The notes under the pieces: generated by a model
The model's database searches: none
The model's input: the letters and a program-made list of their open reading frames with translations, nothing else
What the model was told of the DNA's origin: nothing
Program-made: the position numbers and the translations under genes
DNA from: Muricea muricata
Lineage: Eukaryota; Cnidaria; Anthozoa; Malacalcyonacea; Plexauridae
DNA: 64,000 nt
Direction: 5' to 3'
Assembly: GCA_963855995.1 (NCBI GenBank)
Contig: OY979716.1
Span: 34,975,094-35,039,093 of the forward strand
Shown here: one piece after another, positions 43,737 through 55,605 of the stretch
Layout: every line of letters begins with the position of its first letter
Numbering within the stretch: the stretch's first letter is position 1

Positions 43737-44123
43737 GACTACGTTTACACTACTCCGGAGCGAAATAATGCCAGCAAAATTTACTTGCGTTTACACTACG
43801 CCGTTACAGTTTTGTAACTTGTTTACAAGCCTCATATAAACCAAAAATATTTTTAACAAAGCAAAGAAATTTAAACGAAAAGCATTCAAGTTTGCTGTTT
43901 TGAGACCATTTACAAGCGGCACCAAAAATTAACGGCGTTTGTGTTTACACAACGCCGCGTAGCGCTCCGTTTTTGTTCGACCACGTTTAGAAAGCGTGGT
44001 CGTGTCGCTACGGCAAAAGTGATCTTTTCAAACAAATCCGCTCCGGTGCTGTGTGAACGGAGCGCCGTTTTGTTACTTTTTTCCGCCGTTTTCAGATCGA
44101 TCCGGAGTAGTGTAAACGTAGTC
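43737..44123. mobile_element. PIF/Harbinger-type MITE with TAA duplication
   Basis: The 387-bp element has terminal inverted repeats GACTACGTTTACACTACTCC(GGA) at both ends and a TAA duplication (43734-43736, 44124-44126). Internal phrases GTTTACACTACGCCG and CGTTTGTGTTTACACAACG are related sub-repeats. The 3-bp TWA duplication is typical of Harbinger. Confidence 0.85.
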
Positions 44124-44126
44124 TAA

Positions 44127-44491
44127 GGGGCCTGACTCACCATGGACAGCCCGGGGACTGTTCATGGCTAACAAGGGACTTCAAGCAGAACCACATGAAC
44201 CAAAAAATCCAAAGATTGGAGTAACTGCCGTAGGATGAGATATCGAAAAAGAATGCCATTAGGAAAAAAAAGGCACGAACCATCGATATTCTTAGAAAAT
44301 GATCTCAGTAGCGCCATTATGACGTCTAAGAACCGTAGTACCAATATATATAATGGAGGATGAAAAGTGGGAAGAGAAAGAGTAACGGGCGATAAACGAT
44401 GCAACGAGTGGTAAAGCTCTTGTTCTAGCCAGTAAACAAGCACGCAATTTCTGACACATTGAGCAAACATATTTACACAAAAAAGTCATAC
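44127..44491. other. Intron-like stretch downstream of EGF copy D
   Basis: No exon recognised on either strand. Confidence 0.35.
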
Positions 44492-44620
44492 CAACACAGT
44501 CCGTTCCATTGACGTCTATTTAACCTTTCTTGCATCTGCATCTACAAGAACCTTTTGTGTTGACGCACGCTTTTTTGCCTTCGCAACCACAGTACGGTTT
44601 TGAGTTACATTCGTTAACAT
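44492..44620 (-). pseudogene. EGF-like exon, copy D, with in-frame stop
   Basis: A 129-bp phase 1-1 exon of the same type: DVNECNSKPYCGCEGKKAC, VNTKGSCRCRCKKG, then TAA, then IDVNGTDCVG. It is more divergent than copies A-C and lies upstream of them in the minus-strand direction. The stop lies between the fourth and last cysteines. If spliced into a transcript it would truncate the protein before copies C, B and A, so it is a dead or skipped exon. Confidence 0.75.
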
Positions 44621-46884
44621 CTGAAGGAAAAATTTTAGTACAAATATATTTTTTAATTATAGATAGTTGCAAAATATCGTTAGCAATAAAAGATTGCGTT
44701 TTTTGTAAAATATTAATTATTGCTATACCATGCCTATTTAGCAAATATGTTTGTTAGGAGACAAACGCAAAATCAACTTATTTACCAAGGTGAGCAATTA
44801 CAGAAACCTTTAATTAGTCGTCTACACTCTCTAAAATATATTTCATTAAGGAGATGAAACAAGACACATCAGTCTTGAAGGGGAATGGCAAAAAATATTT
44901 GCACATTTGAAACAGCTTCTAAAAGAAATAACAAAGCCTTTCCCAGATTTTTCATGTTTTGCTTGATTCTTGAGAAATTGAAGCTGAAACCTACGAGCTG
45001 TACGTCATTTTGGATTTTCAAGGATGTTCATGTTAGGTCGTCACAAGTGTAATCACGCGACATTTAATCATTGACAACTGACAAGTACTGATCAGAACGA
45101 ATCAGAAACTTGCTCTAATTGCTATTTGATATCCTTATCGAACAAAAGCATTTTGGCCAACTATTGTTTGTTACTTACTTCATTACGAGTAATTTTTTAA
45201 GGCTTATCCCGCTTGTGAAATCATGTAATGAGTTCAAGAATTTATCCAAGATGGCGGACAGCTTAGATGCTTGAGTTCAAATATCTCAAGAGTCATGCAA
45301 CATATGAAAGGCTATCACAGTTTGTGTTGGTTATTTCAAAAGCTTTTTTAAATAAGCAAAGAACTTTTCTGTTACTATTACCCTTTAATTATTATACATA
45401 TTGTGCTCTTTAAGTCTCCTGGCGACAAGCAGTAAACATATTAACCATAGCAAGACCAATTTGCCCAGGTGGGATTTCCAAGTTTATATGCATTCGTACG
45501 AGAAAGCTATCTCAAAAAAGCAACATCGTGGGATTAATATGCTTGACCTTTAACCGACTACCCCTGATCACAGCCTTGTCCCCGGCGCTTTGCTGTTCTA
45601 CTGCGGCGAGGGACGCCCATGCAAGACCCAATTTGAGATCGCAAATGGATGTGGGCTAGTAAGCACATGGCAGAGAATGCTGTCGATCGAAATTTGTGTT
45701 TGCTGTCGAAATGTGAGTTTCAGGTTGCATGTGCGATCTTGGAAATTCTTATTCTGATAACAATACATGGAGTTGATGATTTAATACAAAATGTACGTCT
45801 TAAAGATAACGATGTGCAAATTAATCGCGTTCTTTCTATAGATTTGACTGATTATGTGCGTTGACTGAGCATAAACAAGTTGGCCCAGACTAGAAAGCTA
45901 CTCAAGGATTGAAAACTATTTTGAAGAACTGGGTAGATGCTTATTTTAAACGTCAGTTATAGGCATAAATATATATTAAACATTTTTATATGGATACGTA
46001 AAATGAGATTATATTATTTTCACGACGCAATATGTTCATTGTAGGATTTAACTTACGAATAATTTCAGAATTTTCCAAAATGCCTTATTAGTCTAGGTCC
46101 TGTATAGGGTTTTGTATGCGTTTCATGCACCAGAGATAATCTCAACAGTCTGAGGGTTAAATGATCATGTCAACTTGGCATTTGTGCCAAAAGATCACCA
46201 TTCAAAGATCACCAAAAGATCTCCAAGAAGATCACCACTCAACATGCCAGGTCAACAGCTAATTATGCATAAAATCACTAAAATCGCTGACAGAAATTAA
46301 ATTTTCATATTTCGAAAAAAAAATTTTATAACATGAAAAATCATGTTCAATTGAATCCACTTATTGCAGATTTTAAAAGAGTCAACATTATTTTGGTGAT
46401 ATACAAGGCATTGCATTTCACTTACCCCTCGCAAAAAAAAGATTTTAGCCATATTTTCTGTCTTGTTTTCTTTTTTATCGTCGAGTAGCCGAAGTCTCAT
46501 ACAATTCTTTTACTTTTCCATAATCACAGATGACTAAACAACAACTCAGCCCATTTTTGACTTGTTTTGAGACTTTGCCGCCTACTTGATCTTCGATTTT
46601 GTATCTTCGACAATTAACCAAAAATGCCCAAAATTGCCGCTATTACGAAGTCTTGCCGCTTTTGTGTCCGATAAAAGTGACTTCGTCTTCATGAGTATTT
46701 ATATTATGTAATTTAACAGTACTTCATGCTATCAAATTTCTAAAGGTGATTTTGTAAACTTCTATCAAATTCCACTATAAAAATCCAACCACATAAAATA
46801 GAGTGTCAGATTTAAAACTTGAAGCTTCAAAATAATTTGAAAGTCACGCGCAATCGTCACGAAAATTCCTCTTGGGCAACTATA
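44621..46884. other. Stretch without recognised gene
   Basis: AT-rich, 2.2 kb. I see no exon with motifs. A short repetitive patch at 46190-46240 repeats AAAGATCACCA. It may be intron or 5' flank of the EGF gene. Confidence 0.4.
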
Positions 46885-47425
46885 CCTATGAAGAAGTGCA
46901 CGTGATTCGAATATCCCGTTTTCAATTGTAACATACCCAGAGTATATTTCTCTAGGCGTAAACGCACCTAAATTACATCGTTTGCATTTCGAGTAATGAC
47001 CAGTGACTTCGAAACAATCAAAAAAAAATTTTTTTCCCCAAGGCAACAATACACGACGAGTTCCTCTTAATAATACAATAATCCAATTACCTTTATCCTT
47101 AGACCAAAACTAATAAGTTTTTACAACCTACTCGCTTCTCGTTGGTCATTTTCCAGTTATTGTAACACAAATAATCCAGAAACTCGGGTAATATAAAATA
47201 ATAATCCCATCTGAATTACCTATTTTGAATAATTATAGCTCAAGCATTTATTTTATCTGTTACCAATAGCCACGTTTTCACTGGAATTTATGGGCAAGGA
47301 TCATTGCAAAATATATGCTGACGAACCATGCCAGATGAAATTATTACTGAACATCACGACAAACGATGAAGTAATAAAAATATCAAAGAATTATAGCCGA
47401 AGCAACACCCGGATTGAATGGCCAT

Positions 47426-47496
47426 GGCACAGGTCTTGTAGTCTAGTCTCTCGCTTACGGCTCGAAAAATGACAGGTTCGATTCCTGTGCTAGCCC
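47426..47496 (+). repeat. tRNA-like sequence in the 3' tail of LINE unit 1
   Basis: TAGTCTAGTCTCTCG resembles an A box, and ACAGG-TTCGATT-CCTGT forms a perfect five-base T-arm with B-box core. A T run at 47497 would terminate pol III. The acceptor stem does not pair properly and no normal anticodon arm forms, so I call it tRNA-derived rather than a functional tRNA. It lies antisense to the LINE and is conserved in unit 2. Confidence 0.55.
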
Positions 47497-48019
47497 TTTT
47501 TACACGATATCAATTGGATATATGATTTGTAATTTTTTCTGTCACTTCCAAAAAATTTTCCCCTAATAGACGAAAAGAAAGCTCTTTTTTAAGAGAAGGT
47601 AATATGTAAGACAGAGTGTCCCATCAAACCGAACTATCTGGACTCTTTTTAAGAATGTATTTTAAACTAAAACTTAGTTCTTTACGCACATGTGCTTTAT
47701 TTACTTCGAACTCGAAGGCAATTCGATCCTTTTTTCTACTATAATATTTCTTTTCTCTTTTTAAAATGCTCCGCCACAATGGAAGAGCTTGGAAAAATTA
47801 GATATAGACTCATTCAGCTGTTCTCCTCCACGGAAATCTTTAGTAAAAGGATTTTTATTAAAAGCCCACATAGTGAAAATCACTAAGGGGAGACAGTTAA
47901 ATATTTACATAGGAAATACAACACACAACTGCTCAAATTACAAAAAATCAATATACACTCAGGACACACTCAAAGTAAAATATAAATATGTTCGTTCTTA
48001 ACACACGCAAGGACATTGT

Positions 48020-51000
48020 TCAAGGCCATTTTGAAATAAAGTCATCGATCGTCAGCAGGGTTTGTTCTGCTTCTAAACGCACACGTACATAGTTTTTAAA
48101 GAAGTTTACACTAGAAATCTTCTGATCCTTTTTATATTTATACGAGACACGTTCCTTCCAAGCCGAGAATTTTCCAACACTTATTAAATAACGGAGAAGT
48201 TCACGCGCAGCACCATGAGGAAAACAGCCCAACAAAATGTTCTTTTCCGAAAAGCCATGCACCGAAGGATCAATGCGCCCACACAATCGAAGAATATACA
48301 TCCAGAGACACTGGATCTTAGGACAATGCACCAAAACTTGGTCTAGCGTCTCAGATCGAGCACCACAACGAGCGCAGCATTCTGGCATATGATGATTCCA
48401 TCGGTGTAAATGAGAATTAACCGGTAAAATCCGGTGGATCGTTCGCCAGTCAACGTCACGCAGCAGAGGATCATTCCAATATTGTGAAACATCTTTCCAC
48501 ACCTCCTTCCAGTTCACTCCGGGACCGAACTGTTCATTCCAGCGAAGTTCAAACCGTGCCTGAATCGGAGTGATACAATCTTTAACACCAACCATATAAT
48601 AAACTTTACTCGGTTGTGGCTGCGATGAATCCACAGAAAATTCGCGAAGAACACGCAAGAAACAACTGTAGAACGGGGTCGAAATGTCACAATTAGGACG
48701 GGTATTGTCATTAATACCAAGAGCTCGGGCCACGAAGTACCTCATTATCTCTTTCCAAGAACCGTCGCTATCATCGAGGAAACGAAAGAGACGACCAATG
48801 AGCAAAACTTTAACTCGAAGTTCAACGTAAACGATTCGTAGACCACCATTAACGAAATTGGACATGCACGTCTCGCGCCGTACTAATTCAGGTTTCCCGG
48901 ACCACACAAATTTCCATATTGATGACTGGAGAGAATCAATGACGTCACGACAAGGTCGATAAATCTTCGCCACATGCCAGATAGTAGAGACGGCTAAACT
49001 CTCAAGCACGGTTGCTTTTCCGCGAAGAGTTAAGAACCGAGGGCGCCATTTCTCGATGACGCCGGAAAATTTCACCCAAGTCTCATTCCAAGTCTTAGTA
49101 CTCGCATCTTCATTACCAAAATAGAGACCAACAATTTTCAAACTCGTGTTTAACCATACAAGCCCACAGGGAGAGTCGGTGCGCGATTTCCAACGACCCA
49201 ACCACAGACCTTTCGTCTTGGAAACATTAAGACGGGCGCCCGAAGCCCGGCCATATTCGTTGAACACCTCAAGCACTTTAACGAGACCGTAAGAGTTGGT
49301 GACAATACAAGTATTATCATCTGCATACTGAGAGATCTTAACCTCACGTCCACCTGGAACACAAAATCCTTGTATTTCCGGACATTTTCGAATCGCTTAG
49401 GCAAACACCTCTGCCACCAGTACAAATAACAGAGGAGACAAGGGACATCCCTGACGCACCCCACGTTCCACGGCGAAGAACTCGGACACATAACCGTTGG
49501 ATAAGATGGCACTTTTAATGTTCGTGTAAATACAAGTGATCATGGAGCGAAAGTTAGGGCCAAAGTTCATGGTTTGAAGAATTCGATCAAGAAACTCCCA
49601 ATCAACATAATCAAACGCTTTCTCTCGATCAATTGAAATGAAAGCACAAGCCATTCGTTCATGAACCTCAAGATAGTCGAAAATGTCGCGAAGAAGAGTA
49701 GCATTATCGTCACTGGACCGTCCTGGCACGGAACAACATTGGTCGGGATGCACGATAGTAGACATGAGAGGCTTGAGACGATTTACCAACACTTTTGTCA
49801 AGATTTTGTAATCGACATTCAACAGCGAGATTGGACGCCAGTTTTTTAACAGCTCTGGATCATCTTTTTTGTACAGCAAAGAGATAACAGCTTGACGCAA
49901 AGTCTCCGGCATCATCTCGTCAGTAAAACAAGTATTGACCATATCGACAAAATCATCCTTTAAAACAGGCCAAAATGTAATGTAAAATTCTTTTGATAGG
50001 CCATCTGATCCAGGTGTCTTTCCATTGGACATGTTCTTAAGGGCAGCTAAACACTCCCCTTCAAAGAACAAGCCTTCACACAAGTTTCGCTGCTCATTCG
50101 AAAGTTTTCTGTCAAGCAAACCAAGTAGCCGATCTTGCGCAGTACCATCTGTGGCAACGCGAGCATAAAATTGAGTATAGAACCGAACCTGCTCACACAT
50201 TATGTCTGCTTGATCCGTTAACCGACGACCATCACACGTACGTAGAGCTGGACATGTCTTTTTAACAGCCCGTTTCCGTTCGCGTTGAAAAAAGAACTTC
50301 GAAGGACGCTCATTATTTTCAACCCACTGGGCCTTGCACCGGATATTATGACCACGAACCGGCCGAAAGTCAAAATTCGACAACTCGAGTTTAACCGCAT
50401 CTAATTCTTTAATTTCACTATCGGACAGGGAGCCTTGAGTTATCAAACGCCGATACTTATTAAGAACACTTGCGCGCGTCTGTCTATTCTTCATGGCGAT
50501 TTTCTTGCTACATGCGATCAGGAGTGACTTGATACGAGCTTTCCCTGCATCCCACCATTCACCCACGTTACTGAACAACGCCTTTTTTGTCTTCCAGTCA
50601 GTCCAAAATCGTTGCACTTTGTCTCTCACAGACTTATTGTCTAACAGGGAAGTATTCAGTTTCCAAAGAATAGGACCAACATTATGGCTGGAACTAACGA
50701 CTTGGATCTTCAGGTGAACAATGTCATGATCTGAGTATGGATAAGTAATAATGTTGGACTCCGTCACGTAATCCTTTGCGAGGGAAGAGGACACATAAAA
50801 CTTATCTAGACGACAGCAAATTGTTCCAGTTTTATTGCGCCATGTAAACTCTAAAGCATGTTCATGTTGTTGTCGCCATATATCCACCAAGGAAAATCGA
50901 GTCAGCACTTGCTTAAGATGAGGACCACCCGTACTACCCAAAGTAGCATTTCCGCCGCGTTTATCTTTGGCCAGATCAAGTAGACAATTAAGATCTCCAC

Positions 51001-51418
51001 CGATAATTAAACGACGACGAGTAACCAGATATCTGTCCAGGTTTTGAAAGTAATCTATTCGCTGACTGCCATCTGTTGGAACATAAATGCTGATAAAGCG
51101 GAAGTCCTGATTGCAGTATGAACAGTCCAGCATAATTATTCTACCTTCGTCATCGCAACGAAAACTACAGTTTTTAAAACGAGAAGGGTCACGCACTAAA
51201 ACACCAACACCACAGCTCTTACTTGTGCCAAGACTCCAATATCCTTTCAAACCGGATTCCTTATTCCACAAAATACAGTCTTCAACAGATGCCACATGAG
51301 TTTCTTGTAAAAATATTACATCAAACTTTTCCAACTTTAAATAATCAAATAATAGACAACGTTTTTTAAAGTCACGTAAGCCATTAACATTCAACGTAAT
51401 CAGATTAAGATCGGCCAT
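48020..51418 (-). pseudogene. LINE ORF2: endonuclease and reverse transcriptase, one nonsense codon (unit 1)
   Basis: A frame of 1133 codons is broken by a single TAA at codon 674 (49397-49399), where unit 2 reads CAA. N-terminal endonuclease: ITLNVNGLR, FLQETH, YVPTDG, IIGGDLNCLLD and YSDHDIVHL. Reverse transcriptase from about residue 450: GKTPGSDGLSKEFY, NWRPISLLNVDYKILTK, FISIDREKAFDYVDW, VRQGCPLSPLLFVLV and, after the stop, ISQYADDNTCIV with the catalytic YADD. Near the end comes a zinc-binding motif CCARCGARSETLDQVLVHCP. The enzyme nicks target DNA and copies LINE RNA at the nick. Apart from the stop it looks intact, so inactivation is recent. It starts immediately after the ORF1 stop, in the same frame. 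Confidence 0.9.
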
Positions 51419-52918
51419 TTATCGTTTAGTACGTTTCCCACGTTTCGATCGCGGTTTCCCTACACGACCAGTAAGGACAGGTTTATCTTTCGCCCGCGAA
51501 GATTCTACCGGAGGCCGTTGAGTGTTCTCGGAGGACAAGTCTCCCACTACCGGGCGCGTGTCATCATCAATCGGACCGCTACCAACAGCCACAAAAGCAG
51601 ACACGGGATCATCAGGGGTAGTATGGGGTGCCTCTGCCATGATTTCGTCGCCCGAGCAAGAAATACCACTGATTTCATCATCACCATCCCCGGCAAAAAG
51701 GGATTGCTGACTGAGTTCGGTACCACCGACCTGCGAGTCGACTTGGTTGATATCATCATTATTCAAAGGTGGAATTACAGGATCATCACTAGAAAGAGAT
51801 TGCTGACTGAGTTCGGTACCACCGACCTGCGTGTCGACTTGGTTGACAGCATCATTATGCATAACACGGTCATCAACGATCTCGTCTACACGGCGATTGG
51901 CAGGATTGTCAGGGCACTCCGATCGTACCTGACCAAAAGAACCACACAGGAAACATTTATAACAATTCCGCTGAATATGACCATCGTTGCCACAGCGAAA
52001 GCATTTTACATCATTGATGCAGGTGGCAACACGATGCCCGTAGGAGCCACAGCGACCACATTGAGGAACTTGCCCACGATAACGGGATTCCACTTTAAAC
52101 CGACCGATAGAAAAACGGCGAGGAATACCTTCCGTTAACTCAGTCATCCTGGCAATACGAGCCCCGGATTCAACACCGGGCCAATCACGAAACATTTCAC
52201 GATCCACGGATAACACTTTGCCGTACTTCGCAAGGAACTCACTCACCGTCTGGTTAGATATTTCGTCAGGGACATACAAGATCTTCACAATCAGCGCAGG
52301 AGTATCAAGCTCCTGGGCGATGATGCGTTCACCACGAAACAGAAATTCTTTGTCAAGGAATGTTTGCTTAGCTTCGAGGGAACGAAAGGAAATTCTGTAA
52401 CGAGGACCGGGAATTTGTTGAAGGCACTTAATGGACGCAACCGGTATGTGTTTTAAAATAGCCAACATAACTTCACGCACATTCACATCCTTGAATGCTT
52501 CCGTGTGTAAAACGACCGTCTTGGGACGAGCAATCCGCCCACCCCACTGAACACCTGGCAATGGTACAGCCGGTTGATGGGTACCCGCTCCACCCGCATC
52601 AGCAACAATATCAGCCCAGGATAGGCCACCACCTTGACTTTGATCACGACCAACATCACCACCAGGAGCCACAGCATCACCACGAGCAACATCACCTACT
52701 CGAACTACACCGGCACCACCACCACTTCGTCCAACTTCGCCAGCATCAACAATATCTCTTCCGCGTACAACGGAACCATCACGAACCACGTCACCATCAC
52801 GAGCCGCATCACCAACACCAACGTTGTCAGCACGACCGATGTCTCCACCACGAGCCAAGTCATCAGATACTGCACCAAGATTCACCACACTCCTTTCTTC
52901 TTGTCTTTTGGTTTCCAT
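51419..52918 (-). CDS. LINE ORF1: zinc-knuckle RNA-binding protein (unit 1, 499 aa)
   Basis: Open from ATG at 52918 to TAA at 51421-51419. Residues about 15-100 are low-complexity Gly/Asp/Val/Arg repeats (VGDAARDGDVVRDGSVVRGR). Residues about 205-280 resemble an RRM (LIVKILYVPDEISNQTVSEF, YGKVLSVDREMF). Residues 287-334 hold three zinc knuckles: CGRCGSYGHRVATC, CFRCGNDGHIQRNC and a third lacking the His (CFLCGSFGQVRSEC). The tail is acidic, with a direct repeat containing VGGTELSQQSL, and ends in a basic patch. ORF1 proteins coat LINE RNA in the cytoplasmic particle. The next codon after the stop is the ORF2 ATG. Confidence 0.88.
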   Translation of the reverse strand: METKRQEERSVVNLGAVSDDLARGGDIGRADNVGVGDAARDGDVVRDGSVVRGRDIVDAGEVGRSGGGAGVVRVGDVARGDAVAPGGDVGRDQSQGGGLSWADIVADAGGAGTHQPAVPLPGVQWGGRIARPKTVVLHTEAFKDVNVREVMLAILKHIPVASIKCLQQIPGPRYRISFRSLEAKQTFLDKEFLFRGERIIAQELDTPALIVKILYVPDEISNQTVSEFLAKYGKVLSVDREMFRDWPGVESGARIARMTELTEGIPRRFSIGRFKVESRYRGQVPQCGRCGSYGHRVATCINDVKCFRCGNDGHIQRNCYKCFLCGSFGQVRSECPDNPANRRVDEIVDDRVMHNDAVNQVDTQVGGTELSQQSLSSDDPVIPPLNNDDINQVDSQVGGTELSQQSLFAGDGDDEISGISCSGDEIMAEAPHTTPDDPVSAFVAVGSGPIDDDTRPVVGDLSSENTQRPPVESSRAKDKPVLTGRVGKPRSKRGKRTKR

Positions 52919-53583
52919 ATCCAAATCAAATTTAAAGATTTATTCGTGAATGAAGGAAAACCAGAGTTACTCAAATAATTAAAGCGATCATATTAAATAT
53001 ATACGACATCCATGCAATCTATTTGTTGTGGTGGGTGGCACAGCCTATGAAGATGTGCACGTGACTCGAATATCCCGTTTTCAATTGTAACATACCCAGA
53101 GTAAATTTCTCTGGGCGTAAACGCACCAAAATTACATCGTTTGCATTTCGAGTAATGAGCAGTGACTTCGAAACAATCAAAAATTTTTTTTTACATAAGG
53201 CAATAATACACGACGAGTTCCTATTAACAATACAATAATCCAATTACCTTTATCCTTAGACCGAAAACTAATAAGTTTTTACAATTTACTCGCTTCTCGT
53301 TGGTCATTTTTTAGTTGTTGTAACACAAATAAACCAGAAAATCGGGTAATATAAAATAATAATCCCCTCTGAATTACCTATTTTTAATAATTATAGCTCA
53401 AGCATTTATTTTATCTGTTACCATTAGCCACGTTTTTACTGGAATTTATTGGCAACGATGATTCCAAAAGATATGCTGACGAACCATGCCAAATGAAATT
53501 ATTACTGAACATCACGACATACGATGAAGTAATCAAAATATCAAAGGCCTATAACCGAACAAAAGTCCGGATTGAATCGCCAA

Positions 53584-53654
53584 GGCACAGGCCTTGTGGT
53601 CTAGTCTCTCGCTTACGGCTCGAAAAATGACAGGTTCGATTCCTGTGCTAGCCC
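53584..53654 (+). repeat. tRNA-like sequence in the 3' tail of LINE unit 2
   Basis: Same element as 47426-47496, with TGGTCTAGT in the A-box position and the same ACAGG-TTCGATT-CCTGT arm and T run. Bases differing from unit 1 include GGCCTTGTGG versus GGTCTTGTAG. Confidence 0.55.
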
Positions 53655-54129
53655 TTTTTGCACGATATCAATTGGATATATGATTTGTAATTCCTTCCGT
53701 CGTTTCCAAAAATTTTTTCCCTTAATAGATGAAAAGAAAACTCTTTTTTAAGAGAAGGTGATATGTAAGACAGAGTGTCCCATCAAACCGAACTATCTGG
53801 ACTCTTTTTAAGAATTTATTGTAAACTAAAACTTAGTTCTTCACGCACATGTGCTTTATTTACTTCGAACTGGAAGGCACTTCGATCCTTTTTTCTACTA
53901 TAATATTTCTTTTCTCTTTTTAAAATGCTCCGCCACAATGGCAGAGCTTGGAAAAATTAGCCCATAGACTCATTCAGCTGTTCTCCTCCACGGAAATCTT
54001 TAGTAAAAGGATTTTTATTAAAAGCCCACATAGTGAAAATCACTAAGGGGAGACAGTTAAATATTTACATAGGAAATACAACACACAACTGCTCAAATTA
54101 CAAAAAATCAATATACACTCAGGACACAC

Positions 54130-55261
54130 TCAAAGTAAAATATAAATATGTTCGTTCTTAACACACGCAAGGACATTGTTCACCGCCCATTTTGAAGTAA
54201 AGTCATCGATCGTCAGCAGGGTTTGTTCTGCTTCTAAACGCACACGTACATAGTTTTTAAAGAAGTCCACACTAGAAATCTTCTGATTCTTTTTATATTG
54301 ATACGAGACACGTTCCTTCCAAGCCGAGAATTTCCCAACACTTATTAAATAACGGAGAAGATCACGCGCAGCACCATGAGGAAAACAGCCCAACAAAATG
54401 TTCTTTTCCGAAAAGCCATGCACCGAAGGATCAATGCGCCCACACAATCGAAGAATATACATCCAGAGACAGTAGATCTTAGGACAATGCACCAAGACAT
54501 GGTCTAGTGTCTCAGATCGAGCACCACAACGAGCGCAGCATTCTGGCATATGATGATTCCATCTATGTAAACGTGAATTAACAGGTAAAATCCGGTGGAC
54601 CGTTCGCCAGTCAAAGTCTCGCAGCAGAGGATCATTCCAACTTTGTGAAACATCTTTCCACACCTCCTTCCAGTTCACTCCGGGACCGAACTGTTCATTC
54701 CAACGGAGTTCACAATGTGCCTGAATCGGGGTGATACACTCTTTAACACGGGCCATATAATAGACTTTACTCGGCTGTGGCTGCGATGAATCCACAGAAA
54801 ATTCGCGAAGAACACGCAAGAAACAGCTCTAGAACGGGGACGGAATGTCACAATTAGGGCGGGTATTGTCATTAATACCAAGAGCTCGGGCCACGTGGTA
54901 CCTCATCATCTCTTTCCAAGAACCGTCGCTATCATCGAGGAAACGAAAGAGGCGACCAATGAGCAAAGCTTTAACTCGCAGTGCGACGTGAACGATTCGT
55001 AGACCACCATTGACAAAATTGGACATACACGTCTCGCGCCGTACTAATTCAGGTTTCCCGGACCACAAAAATTTCCATATTGATGACTGAAGAGAATCAA
55101 TAACGTCACGACAAGGTGGATAGATCTTTGCCACATGCCAAATAGTAGAGACGGCTAAACTCTCAAGCACGGTTGCTTTTCCACGAAGAGTTAGAAACCG
55201 AGGGCGCCATTTCTTGATGACGCCGGAAAATTTCCCACAAGTCTCATTCCAAGTCTTAGTA
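54130..55261 (-). pseudogene. LINE ORF2 3' part (unit 2)
   Basis: Encodes the region after the reverse transcriptase core: VLESLAVSTIWHVAKIYPPC, WSGKPELVRRETCMSNF and, after a TAG near 54829 (between PSPF and SCFLRV), the zinc-binding end CCARCGARSETLDHVLVHCP. The C-terminus is longer than in unit 1 (NNVLACVKNEHIYI) because the unit 1 stop is absent. It is severed from its 5' part by the Tc1/mariner insertion. Confidence 0.85.
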
Positions 55262-55284
55262 CAGTATTGCCTAGAAGTAACTTA

Positions 55285-55450
55285 ACAGAAAACCGCGGTC
55301 AACCGCGTGCCAACCGCGGCTTAACCGCGGTTCGCCCGCGTGCTCGTCGCGGTTGACACGAGGGCGGCTCGCGGGCGAGCCGCGGCTCGCTTGCGGGCCA
55401 ACCGCGGTTCGCCCGCGTGCCGCCCTCGGGTCGACCGCGTGCTGCCCGAT
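55285..55450 (+). repeat. Left subterminal GC-rich repeats
   Basis: Repeated AACCGCG(G) and CGCCCGCGTGC motifs in an otherwise AT-rich element. They are positioned like subterminal transposase-binding repeats, with a counterpart at the right end. Their function is inference. Confidence 0.75.
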
Positions 55451-55605
55451 GTTACTGAGATTGATCTCAATTTACGAAAGAATACGATAATAGCCCGACT
55501 TCGGCTTCGGTTCTGTCACTAAACACCCATACCTTGTATTCTGTTCTTCTGCGCGTGTCTGAGAAGCTGTTCTTCGTTTAAGTTGGTTTATATTTTAATT
55601 CAATA

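Larger units (their letters stand above)
46885..52950 (-). mobile_element. LINE unit 1 (Tx1/L1-like non-LTR retrotransposon), nearly full length
   Basis: It contains ORF1 (52918-51419), ORF2 (51418-48020) and about 1.1 kb of 3' sequence down to 46885. That 3' tail and the ORFs recur in unit 2 (53043 onward) in the same orientation, only about 100 bp away, so the two units are head to tail. An apurinic-type endonuclease, a reverse transcriptase and a zinc-knuckle ORF1 place it among APE-type LINEs. The Tx1/L1 label is inference from overall layout. Confidence 0.85.

Noticed and set aside
47426..47496. Functional tRNA gene
   Set aside because: The T-arm is good but the acceptor stem does not pair and the anticodon arm is not canonical. 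It is treated as tRNA-derived repeat.
48020..51418. Alternative genetic code suggested by isolated in-frame stops
   Set aside because: TAA, TAG and TGA all occur, at different residues (Gln, Tyr, Gly, Trp), and only in individual element copies. The IS3EU-like genes and LINE ORF1 use them only as terminators. Point decay explains the pattern.
51518..52138. 206-residue plus-strand frame opposite LINE ORF1
   Set aside because: Antisense shadow of ORF1 low-complexity and zinc-knuckle coding sequence. It has no motif of its own.
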